Positions 1 through 10,695 of a stretch of 64,000 nt of DNA are shown one piece after another. The position numbers and the translations under genes were made by a program. Below the pieces are notes generated by a model. It searched no databases, was not told the DNA's origin, and saw only the letters and a list, made by a program, of their open reading frames with translations. Source of the DNA: Nannochloropsis oceanica (Eukaryota; Sar; Eustigmatophyceae; Eustigmatales; Monodopsidaceae); assembly GCA_004519485.1 (NCBI GenBank), contig CP038124.1:1-64000 (forward strand), given 5' to 3'. Every line of letters starts with the position of its first letter. Position 1 is the first letter of the stretch.

Positions 1-116
1 TGGCTGAGGAACAACAGGTACGCTGGCTGCTGGATCTCTCCCAGTCTACCCCCCTCCTTCCCGCCCTTACACCTCCCCAACCCTCACTGTCCTCCCTTGG
101 CTCTGAGCTTCTGAAG

Positions 117-583
117 ATGATTACCTGCCCTACTCTCTTACCCGTTCCGATTTTGTTTCATCCTCACTGTCTACAACAGCAACTTCTTCTGCACGAACGT
201 CTGCTAGTCCAGCAGCAAGAAGCTCTGCAGGCTTTCACGCTCTCCTTCTCCTCTCCTCCTCCTCCTCCTCCTCCTCCTCCTCCTCCTCTTCCTCCTCCTC
301 CTGCACCCTCTCTCACTGAAGCCGACTTCCAACCTACTCTTCCTCCTGTTTTGCCGCCACGAGAAGGACCAGATCACCGGCAGTCTTCCAGGCGCCCTGG
401 CGAAAAGCTAGTTAAGAAGGTGCAGCCACATAGCAATGACCAGCAGACCAGGCCGGAGCGAGACCGGGTGCAAATGAAGCAGCAGCTGCAGCAGCAGCAG
501 CAGCAGCAGCAGCATGAAAAGAAGAAGAAGGAGAAGAAGGAGGAGAAGGAGGAGGAGGAGGAGAAGGAGGAGCTGGAGGAGGA

Positions 584-616
<33 letters not shown>

Positions 617-853
617 AAAGAAGAAGGAGGGGAAGGAGGGGAAGCAGCAGCTGAAGAAGGAGAAGGAGGGGAAGGAGGGGAAGCAGCAGCTGAAGAAGGA
701 GAAGAGTCAGAAGGAGAAGGAGGAGAGGCAGGAGCAGGAGCAGGAGCAGGAGGAGGAGCAGCAGCATAAAAAGAAGGAGAAGAAGGAGGAGGTGAAGGAG
801 GAGGAGCAGGAGCTGAAGATGGAGAAGAATCAGAAGGAGAAGGAGGAGGAGGA

Positions 854-889
<36 letters not shown>

Positions 890-1561
890 AAAGAAGAAGA
901 AGAAGAAGAAGAAAAAGAAGAAGAAGGAGGAGGAGGAGGGGGAGAAGGAGGGGGGGGGGGAGAAGCAGCAGCAACAGAAGAAGAAGAAGAAAAAGAATCA
1001 AAAGGAGGAGGAGGAGGAGGAGGAGAAGCAGCAGCAGCAGCAGGTGGCCGAGGAGAAGCTGACGACGCAAGAGGCAGGGCGCCAGGAGCGGGAAGCACAT
1101 CGGCAGAGGCAACAGCAACGAGAGAGAAAAGAGCAGCGACAGCATCACGTGCAGCAGCAGCAGGCGCCTGAGCAGCGGCAACAGCAGCAGCAGCAACAGC
1201 AACAACATGAGCAGCAGCAGCAGCAGCAACAGCTGACAATGGCTAAGCCAAATTTGTACGCTGCCCCTCTTCTGTTCCTTCCTCCCTCTACCCCTCCTCT
1301 CCTTCCCTCTCTTCCTCCTCTTCTTGCCCGCGAGAAATTGTCCAAGGGGCAGAAAAAGTGCGCGCGAAAGCAGCAAGAAAAGCAGGAGCAGGTTCTGCGA
1401 CAGCAGGGCCAAGGGGTCCTCGACCAACTACATGGACAGGATAAAGCGGCCGCGGCAGATGCCAAGGAGACGCGGCAGCAGCAGGCGGCTCGAAAGAAGC
1501 TGATGAGGCAGGAGGCAGGGCGCCAGCAGCGGGAAGCACATCGGCGGCAGCAGCAGCAGCG

Positions 1562-1600
<39 letters not shown>

Positions 1601-2066
1601 AGTTGAGAAGGAGAAGCAGCAGTGGGAGCAAGAGCAGGGGGAAGAACGGCAACAGGACAAGCAGCAGAAGCAGGAGCAGCTGCTGCAGCAGCAGCAGCAG
1701 CAGCTGACAACTGCTAAGCCAAGCTCGTACGCTACCCCTCCTCTATTCCTTCCTCCCTCTCCTTCTCCTCTCTTTTGCTCTCCGTCTCTTCTTGCCCGCG
1801 AGAGATTGTCCAAGAGGCAGAGAAAGCGCCAGCGAAAGCAGAAAGAAAAGCAGCAGGTTCTGCGGCAGGAGGGACAAGGGGCCCTCGGTCAGTTTTGTGA
1901 GCAGGACGAAGCGGCAGCGGCAGATGCCAAGGAGGAATTGCGGGCGGGGCCGCTTGCGCTTTCTGCCGTCCAAGCTCTTCCTCCTGCTTCTCATGAGCTC
2001 TCGAAGCGCGCGATGAAGGGAGCTGCGAAGCCACGAGATTTTAAGCTAGAGCAGCAGCAGCAGTAA
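117..2066 (+). CDS. Gln/Glu/Lys-rich low-complexity protein, uncertain
   Basis: A 649-codon open frame from an ATG at 117 to TAA at 2064-2066. No enzymatic domain is visible. It consists of long Q, K/E and P tracts (CAG, GAG/AAG and CCT repeats). It holds two diverged copies of a module: a Pro/Ser/Leu-rich stretch, then LARE(K/R)LSK and a basic run (about 1243-1560 and 1711-1940), with a third partial copy near 1970-2030. The same module, with [11 protein letters not shown], opens the DIS3L2-type gene at 2269. This stretch may therefore be an upstream exon of that gene, a duplicate of its N-terminus, or a separate gene; I found no convincing splice that bypasses the stop at 2064. The absence of stops over a tract with such simple composition is weak evidence for coding, so confidence is low. 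Confidence 0.35.
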
Positions 2067-2268
2067 TTGCGCCGATCGAGGAAAGCACATTGACCCAAGC
2101 CGTGCGGCCGCCCGCTGCTCATCCTCTCTCTACCCTCCCTTCCCTCCTCTTTCCCTCAGTGCTACAACAACAGGAGCAAAGGAAGGCAGTGAGCAGGCCC
2201 CGGTCCTCGACGAATCTCAGCAGCTCCAGCAACAGCGCTAACAGCAGCAGCAGCAGCACCAGCGGTAG

Positions 2269-5200
2269 ATGGAGGTGGGAAGTAGCATGGAAATTGAGAA
2301 GAAAGCCACGGTATCAGCCGAGCCGTCGTCTTCTCCATCCGCCCTCCGTCCCGCTCTTTCTTCTTCTTTTTCTCCTCCTCCTCTTTCGTCTTCTCTTCCT
2401 CCTCCTCTTCCTCTTGCAGGCGAGCTATCGAAGGGGCAGGAGAAGCGTGAGATGAAGAAATTGAAGAAGCAGCAGGGGCGGCAGGAGCACCTGCAGCAGC
2501 AGCAGCAGCAGCAGCAGGAGGCAGCAGCAGCCCCCGCACCTCTTTTTCCTCCCATCCGACCTTCGTCTGTTGCCTCCTCTTCCTCCTCCATCTATCGCTC
2601 CCCCTCAGCGATCGTCATCAAGGTAAAGAGGCAAGAGTCGCCGCTTTCCAATGGTCTCTATCTCCGTCCTCGCTCGATTTCCTCGCGCCTCTCATTTCCG
2701 TCCTCTCTCCCTGCCCTCCTGTCCTATATTCTTCCCTCTCGTCCCCCTCCCTCCAGGTCCGACTTGAGGATGCCCTCCGGGACAAGTCATCGGGGCAGCA
2801 GCAGCATAAGCAGCATAAGCAGCATCAGCAGCTTAAGCAGCAGCATCAGCAGCAGCCGCCGCAGCAGCAAGATCAGCAGGGGGAAGGAGAGACCAAGAAA
2901 GAAGGCGTGCTTTCGATCGCTGATTTGTCCTCCAAAACGAAAGGAGCCAAACGACAAGCAGTCAAACAGCAGCACCCGCAGCAGCAGTCGCCGCAGCAAC
3001 AGGAGCAGCAGCAACAACAAGAAAGGAAAGGAGGGCTGAAGAAGGACCATGGCAGACGGACGATCCCGACGACGGCCCATGTTCCCCTCCCGAGCGCGAC
3101 TTCGTCGTCCCCTTCTGTGCCCTCCACCGCCACCAAGACCCCCAACAGCACGAAAGGTCGTTCACGAGCCTTCCCCCCTCCCTCCCATCCTGCTTCCTCT
3201 CCTTCCATCTCCTCTTCCTCCTCCTCTCGCCGCCGCATTTTTGCCGAGCACCTGCCCCTCGCTCAAGCCCTCCGAGGGCTTGAGGGAGGTGGGCAGAACG
3301 GGAAGGAGGGAGGGTGGGTGGGGGGAAGGCTCCTCAAGGGGAGGCTGCGACTGAATCCCCGCAATACGAGAGCGGCATATGTGACACCGGAGGGCAACAA
3401 CCCGTTCAAGGTAGGGATGGAATGGAGGAGGGAGGGAGGAAAGAAGGGAGGAAGGGAGGGAGGGAAGAAGGGAGGAAGGGAGAGAGGGAGGACAAAGACA
3501 AAGGAAGCACGTTCTCACAGCTGCACTCCCTCCCTCCCTCCTTCCTTCCTTTCCTCCCTCCCTCCCTCCTTTCCTCCCTTCGCCAGGTGGATATTCTGAT
3601 CGATGGTCGAAAGGATCGGAACCGGGCGCTGGAGGGGGATGTAGTGGCGGTGGAGGTCTGGCCGCTCAGCAAGTGGGGCATGAAACGCCGAGAGCAGCAA
3701 CAAGAGGAGCAGCCGCAGGAGGAGGAGGAGCAGGAGGTAGGCTCGCCTTTCTGTCCCTCCCTTCTCATTGATGTATTGCTTCCTTTGACCGGAATGGCAG
3801 GCCTATCGTTGTGTCCTAGCGCGACGATTTTCCCCCTCTTTTTGTCTTCCTCTGAGCTCCCTCTCTTCCTTCCTCCCACCCTCGTTTCTTCCCTTCCTGC
3901 CACGCTTGTAGATCACGAAGAAGAAGAAGAAGAAGAAGACGAAGATGATGATGATGAGTGACAGCACGACGGCAAAGGAGCCCGAGAATGGAATGTGTGA
4001 AAAGAAGGAGAAGGAGGGAAGGAAGGAGGCCGGTGCAGTTGCTACGGTTGCCGCTGCGACCGCTGCCCTGTCTGCCACCCTGAGCGCTCTCGATCTGTCC
4101 AAGAGGGATCGAGAAGCGCTGGAGGAGGCGGGTAAGGACAAGAAGAAGGAAGTAGAGGAGGAGGGGGAGGAGAAACAGGAGAAGGAGGAGGAAGACCTGA
4201 TGGAGGGGATGGCGGAGCGGTATGCCTTGATGGGCGAGGAGCAGGGCGAGAAGCAGGAGGAGGTGGCTCGGGTGAGGGTGGTCTGGCATGCCTACCGAGC
4301 AGCGCGACTTGCCAAGAAGGACGTGGAGAAACAGCAGACGGAGGAGGAGGAAGAAGAGGAGGAAGAGGAGGAGGAAGGAGAAGGAGGGGATGGGGACGAG
4401 GACGAGGAGGACGAGGAGGAGGAGGAGGAGGAGGAAGAGGAGTTGGACGTTCTAGAAGGCTCGAGAGAGGTCGTGTCAGTGGCGGAGGAGGCGGGAGGGA
4501 GGGAGGCAGCGGCCGAGCAAGCCTGGGAAGCAACGGCCCAAGGCAAGGCTCTCTGGCAGCCGCGTGTGCCTACGGCCGGCACCACCCTCCCTTCTTCCCT
4601 CCCTTCCTCCCCCCCTTCCTCCTCCCCCCTGAGCGAGGACATGCGGCAGGCCTTGGCCTGCAAGATCCCGCCCACGGGGAGGGTGGTTTGCATCCTGGAG
4701 CCCAAGCACCAGACCGACCTCGTGGGTCGCCTCACGCCCCGCACGGCTGTCAAGGAGGGCCAACCCCTCAGCCAGAAGGTACACAGGCACGCGTGAAGGC
4801 CCACACCTCCTTCCTTCCTCCCTTCATTCCTCCCTCATTCTTCCCTTCCTTTGTCGAGACCGCGGTGGTGACAAGGTCTCATCCCCTGCTCCTCTTCGAT
4901 TTCTCCCCGGCGCGATGCCCTCCTTCCAACCCTCCCTCCCTCCCTCCCTCCCTCCCTCCCTCCCTACCCTCTGCCCTGCCCCAGGATGGCGTGGTGGACT
5001 TCGTGCCCAACGACCCCCGGGCGCCCGCCCTCCTCATTCCCCGCCTCGACTGCCCCTTCGCCTTCCTTCAGCGCCCCTCCGATTTCGCGGACAAGGTTCG
5101 CCTCTTCTCCCTCCCTCCCTCCCTCCCTCCCTCCCTCGTTCCTTCCGTTCTTGGCACCTTTCGTGTCTCATTTGGTGGCTTTTTTGAGATACATCGGCCT

Positions 5201-8200
5201 GAGAGGAGCAGATCTCCACGCCCTCACCTCATCCATTCTTGTCTCCCTCCCTCCCTCCCTCCCTCCCTCCCTCCCTCCCTCCCTCCCTCCCAGATCTTCA
5301 TTGCCCGCATGAAGAAGACCTGGAACCATTTCAGCGCCCGTCCCTTCGGCGAGAACGTCCGCTGCCTAGGCGAAGGTGAGGTGGAGGGAGGGAGGGAGGG
5401 AGGGAGGGAGGGAGGGAAGGCCTTGCTTGTCCAGATGGTGAGGTGAGTGGGTCGCCTGCTCCCAAGCATCCACCCACACTGACTCTTTCCTCCCTTCCTC
5501 CTTCTCGTCCTCCTCCGCCCCTCTTCCCCTCCCCCCACCCCTCCCTCCCCCGTCCTTTCCCAACCGAGCAGTGGGCGAGATCAGTGTGGAGACGGAGGCT
5601 CTCCTCAAGGCCAACGGTGTGGACCACGGCGACTTCCCCCAGGTGGGCCCTCCCTCCCTCCTTCCCTTCCTCCCTCCCTCTCTCTTTCTCTCCCTTACAC
5701 TGCACCACATTTTCTCTTACCCTACGTTTCTTTTTTTGTGGACACCTCTCTGTACCTTCCTAGCCTTTTCTTTCCGCTTGACCCACTTTCACTCTCCCTC
5801 CCTCTTTCCCTTCTTCCCTTCTTCCTTTCACTCTCCCTCTTTCCCTCCCTCCCTCCTTTCCTCCAGGAGGTGCTCGACAGCCTGCAAGCCGCGATTCTGG
5901 ATGGGAAGAAAAGGGAGGGCGGGAGGGAGGGCGAGGCGGGAGAGGACCTGGGCGTGTTGCGGGTTGACCACAATTGGACTGTGCCGCCGGCCGAGTTGGA
6001 GAAGCGGTGAGGAAGGGAGGGAGGGAGGGAGGGAGGGAGGGAGAGATGGAGAGAGAGAGAGAGAGACAGAGAGAGAGTCAGAGAGAGGGTCGTAGGGCGG
6101 ACGGGTCGTTTCAAAGAGGGAGTTCTTCACTTTTCTTTATTATTATTATTTATCTATTTTTTATTTATTTTCAATCATGAAGATGTTAATATATCTCTCG
6201 TCTTACGTACCACGTTGACCTTCTTCCCATAAGTCTACCTCGATCTCTCGTCTTACTTCCCTGCATGACTTCAACCCTACACCACTGCGTCTTGGCCCTC
6301 GACCGCTGCTGGCCCCGCATCTGGTTGACTCGCGCACTCCTCCCTCCCTCCCTCCCTCCCCCTCTCCCTCCCTCCCTCCCTCTTTCCCTCGCAGGCGTGA
6401 CTTTCGGTCTCACCGCGTCTTCACCATTGACCCGGCCACCGCTAAGGACCTCGATGACGCCCTCCACATCCTCGACCTCGGCAACGGCATCGTCGAGCTC
6501 GGGTAGGCCCTCCCTCCCTCCCTCCCTCCATCCCTGCCTGGTTCTTACCCTCCCTCCCTCCCTCCCTCCCTCCCTCCCTCCCTCCCTCCTCCTCAGGGTG
6601 CACATCGCGGACGTCTCTTTCTTCGTGGGCGAGGACACGGCCTTGGACCAGGAGGCGGCCCGGCGCTGCACGACCGTCTACCTTGTTCAGAAGGTGGTGC
6701 CCATGCTTCCCCCCCTCCTCTGCGAGCAGTTGTGCAGGTACACACACACACACCTGCCTGTCTGCCGCGCCCTCTCTCCCCTCCCTCCCTTCCCCCCTCC
6801 CCTGCTCTGGAGGCTGCCATCTCGACCAAAACAACCGTACCCTCGTCCTGCCTCTCACGTCCTCCCCCTCCTTCTCTCCCTCCCTCCCTCCTCATCCCTC
6901 CTCCCCCCCAGCCTGAACCCGAATGTGGAGCGTCTGACGTTCTCTGTCGTCTGGCGCATGCACAAGGACGGCACCCTTGTCGAGGTATCTGTCCTTCCCC
7001 CCTCCCGCTCCCTCCCTCCCTCCCTCCCTCATTCCCTTCTTTCCTTTCCTTTCTTCCTTTCTTTCTTCCTTCCTTTCTACCTCTTCTCCTCCACTCTCCC
7101 TCCCTCCCTCCCTTCCCTCCTCGCTCAGAACGACACCGTGTGGTACGGGCGCTCAGTCATCCGCTCGTGCTGCAAACTCGACTACGGCACCGCCCAAGAG
7201 CTGGTGGACCGCGGTAAGAGGGAGGGTGGGCGGGAGGGAGGGACCGAGGGAGGGCAGGAGGGTAATGTGACGCGTGGGCCTGCGCGGGGGGGAGAAAAAA
7301 GAGGCAAAGAGAGGAGGGCAGCAGCATTCAGAGCCACCGCGAAAGGAAGAGCGTGGAGGAGAGGTGTGACCGCAGCGGGCACAGGGACAGCCAAGCAGAC
7401 ACGGCGGGTAGCTCACTCACTCACCCACGTACCCCTCCCTCCCTCCCTCCCTCCCTCCCTCCCTCCCTCCCTCCCTCCAGCCGACCTGTCAGACTTGTCT
7501 CCCTTCTGGTGGGACCCGGCGCGACGGCCCATCCCGTCCGTGAGTGGCCAGACGTGCGCGGGCGTGCAGGAGAGCATGAAGCTTATGCACGAGGTACGCG
7601 GCCGTGCCGCGCCTTCCCTCCCTCCTTCCCTCCCGCCCTCCCCCCCTCCCACAGACCAGGAAGTCGAGCGGGGAGATACGTGAGGGGTGCAAAGGGCAAG
7701 GGCACCCGCTCAACCCTCCCTCCCTCCCTTCCTTCCCCTGCAGGTTGCCATGTCCCGGCGTCGCCTCCGCTTCTCGAAGGACGGTGGGGCCCTCGCTCTG
7801 AACCGCGGGAAGCTCTCGTTCACGCTTGACCAGGACGGGAATCCCGCCGTGTTCGCGCCGTATCCTCTTAGGGACAGCAACAGGTAGGAGGGGAGGAGGG
7901 AGGGGGAGGAGGAGGCGGAGAACCGTCACTGCAAGGGGAAAACAGGTAGAGAGAGAGAAAGAGTTAGAGAAAGAAAGAGAGAATAAGAAAGAGAGAAAGA
8001 AAGAGAGAGAGAGAGAAAGAAAGAAAGAGAGAGAAAGAGAGAGAATAAGAAAGAGAAGAGAAGAAAAAAGAGAGAAGCCAAGAAAGATAAGAGCAAGAAA
8101 GAGAGAGAAGAGAGAGAGAGGCAGAGAGGAGACGAGGAGAGGTCCTGCCTCTCCAGCTAGATAGATCGGAGTAGATGAGAGGCGCGCGCGGCTTCTGCCG

Positions 8201-10235
8201 CAAGCGAAGAGAGATGAGAGAATGGAAGGGGGAAGGTCGGCGTGTGTGGCCATCCATGCCTTCTAGGTTTGATCCTTCTCGTCCCGCCATTCGCTGCATC
8301 TCGTGGACTCAGCTTTTGTTCTTCCTGCCCCGACAACCCTCCCCCTGTCCTTCCCCTCTTTCTTCCCCCCCTCCCCTCCTTCTCTGTTCCGCAGGGTGGT
8401 GGAGGAGTACATGCTGCTGGCGAACTATCTCGTGGCCCAGCGACTCGTGGAGGTGAGGCAGGGAGGGAGGGAGGAAGGGAGGGAGAGCGGCAAGGAGACA
8501 GGCAGGGAAGGCGTTGAGAGGAAGCAAGGACGAGAAGGTAGCACGACGCCACCATTTATTTGACAGTCTCTCCTCCCTCCCTCCCCGCTTCCCTTCCTTG
8601 CCTCCCTCCCTCCCTGTCAAGACCCAGGGCCCGCGGGCCCTCATTCGTCGACACCCGCCCCCAGCCCCCCTGGCCGCAGACGAGCTGACGGCATTGCTGC
8701 GGGGGCTGGACGAGGGTGAGGAAGGGAGGGAGGAAGGGAGAGGAGGAAAGGAGAAAAAAAGGAGAGGGAAAGGAGAAGGGAACGGGCTCGGCGAGGAGAG
8801 AGACTCAGACTCGCGGACGCGCTGGCAAGAGGAATACGAAGACTCACACACACTGTCCCTCCCTCTCTCCCTGCCTCCCTCCTTCTCTGTCCTGCAGGCC
8901 TAAAGAACTTCGACATGTCGTCCTCCTCGGCTCTGCACGCTTGTCTCCTCCACCTGACGGAGGCCGGGATGAGCGAGGAGATACAGCAGTGCGTGCCTCC
9001 CTCCCTTTATCCATCCTGCTTTCTCCCCTCCATCCTCCCACCCCTCCTTCTTCCCTTCTCCCCTTTCACCCCTCCTCCCCTCCTCCCTCCCTTCCTCCCA
9101 CCACCTACCACCACAGGGCTGTGACGGTTTTGGCCACCCACCCCATGCGCCCTGCCGAGTATCTCGCCGTCGGGAGCCATGTGGACTCGCCCGCCACCTG
9201 GTAGGTGCCCTCCTTCCCTCCCTTCCTCCATCCGTCCTTCCTTCCTTGCATCCCTCCGGGTGGCGCCCCCTCTCCCACCCCTTCCTCCCTCAGCGTAGTT
9301 GTAGCCTCGTTTCCCCCTTTGGCGCTGCATTGTCCCCCTTTGGCTCTTTCCGTCCTCGACACTCACACACTCCGTCCCCACCCCCCCCCTTTCCCTGACA
9401 GGCGTCATTTCGCCCTGAACATCCCCTACTACACGCACTTTACTTCCCCGATCCGACGGTACGCCGACGTCCTCGTCCACCGCCTCCTCCTCTCCTCCCT
9501 CGGCCCCTCCCCCTCCTATTCCTCCCCCGAGCGCGAGGGCGGGGGAGGGGGCGAGGGGGAGGGAGGGCAAGGCTGCTCGTGGTCTTGGGAGGAGATCGAC
9601 GCCCGAGCCAAAGCCTGCAATGAGAAAAAGCTGGCAGCCAAGAATGCGCAGGAGGCCTCGGACCGGTGCGTGGGAGGGAGAGGGAAAGAGGGAGGGAGGA
9701 ATGGAGGGAGGGAAGGAGAGAAGGAAGGAGGGAGGATGAGCGGGGGTCTCGTTGTAAGATGAGGCATGTTTGCTTGGTCGCTCACCCTTTTTTCCTTTCT
9801 CCCTCCCTCTTTCCCTCCATTCCTTCCTCTCCCCTCAGTCTCTTCCTGAGCGTGTATCTACGCCAGCACCACGGCGCGCCTTCCCTCCCTCCATTCCTGA
9901 CGTCGGGAATGGTCATCTCCCTCGGCGCGACTAGCTTCACCCTCCTCCTCCCCGCCCTCGACCTCGAGCACCGCCTCCACATCCGCGACATTTCGGGCGT
10001 TGCCAATTCCTCCGCCGCTTCTTCCATTCCCTCTTCTTCCCTCTCCTCCGGAGGCGCTGGCACCCCCGCGCGCATCACCTCGCTCACCCTCCATCCCTCT
10101 CCTCCTCCCTCCCTCCCCCCGTGGACGCCGGCAGACTCTCTTCTCACCCTTCGTCTCTTCTCCAAGGTGCGCGTGGCCGTGTCGGTCAAGGCGCAGTCGA
10201 TGGACTTGTTGGTGACCGTGCTGGGGGTGGAGTGA
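2269..10235 (+). CDS. DIS3L2: DIS3L2-type 3'-5' exoribonuclease (RNase II/RNB family)
   Basis: Twenty exons: 2269-2622, 2757-3410, 3587-3736, 3912-4778, 4985-5095, 5294-5375, 5572-5642, 5867-6006, 6395-6502, 6597-6737, 6912-6984, 7129-7213, 7481-7593, 7744-7883, 8395-8452, 8622-8715, 8898-8988, 9117-9200, 9402-9665, 9839-10235. Together they give 1358 aa with all phases consistent. Residues about 310-362 and 640-715 are cold-shock (OB) domains ([31 protein letters not shown]). The RNB catalytic domain follows, with the acidic metal-binding motif [13 protein letters not shown] near residue 822 and the RNA-binding stretch [16 protein letters not shown]. An S1-type domain ends the protein. No PIN domain is visible, which separates DIS3L2/SOV from DIS3. 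The family degrades RNA from the 3' end in the cytoplasm, including uridylated RNA, without the exosome. A Q-rich N-terminus and a very acidic insert (about 387-620) make it longer than animal homologues. The ATG at 2269 is the best start, but extension upstream is possible. Confidence 0.9.
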
Positions 10236-10695
10236 AGGAGGGAGTGAGGAATGCAGAGGGAGGTAGTGTGAATGCCTTCCCTCGTCCAAGTTTACATCTC
10301 TTCCTCTCTCTCTCTCTCTATATATATATGTGTGTCTGTGGTTGTGGCTGTGTCTGTGTCTGTGTCTGTGTCTGTGTCTGTGTCTGTGTCTGTGTGTCTG
10401 TGTCTGTCTCTGTGTGTGTGTGTGTGTGTTTCTCTATATAGATACACGAAGATAGGCGGAGAGGAGAAGAGGAAGGGATCGTGAAGGGAAGGAGGGAGTC
10501 GGAGATGACACAGATGCACATGAAAGTAAAAGCGAACAGCACCAACACGATAGCCCGATAGAAGTAGAGATCAAAGTAAATTTAAAAAGGAAAAATGGAT
10601 TCAAACACGTCCACCGCGAATAAGATTTTGTGCACGAGGACGAGTACTTTGCGTTCATCTTTCTTTCTTCAACCCTTATTTATCCCCCATAGTGC
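10236..10695. other. Convergent intergenic region with microsatellite
   Basis: This is the gap between the stop of the DIS3L2-type gene and the stop of the F-box-like gene on the other strand, so it holds both 3' ends. It contains a CT/TA run and then a TGTGTC/TG microsatellite at about 10311-10436. No gene is seen. The V/S-repeat reading frames across it come from the microsatellite. Confidence 0.7.
10311..10436. repeat. (TGTGTC)n/(TG)n microsatellite
   Basis: A run of CTCTCTCT and TATATATA leads into about ten TGTGTC hexamers and then (GT)n. It lies in the shared 3' intergenic region. Confidence 0.9.

Noticed and set aside
408-1427. Leu-rich and Ala/Pro-rich long frames antisense to the Gln-rich stretch
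   Set aside because: They are reverse-strand readings of CAG and GAG/AAG repeats, which lack stops in several frames; no domain-like sequence.
10272-10548. Val/Ser/Cys and Asp/Thr repeat proteins
   Set aside because: Translation of the TGTGTC microsatellite only.
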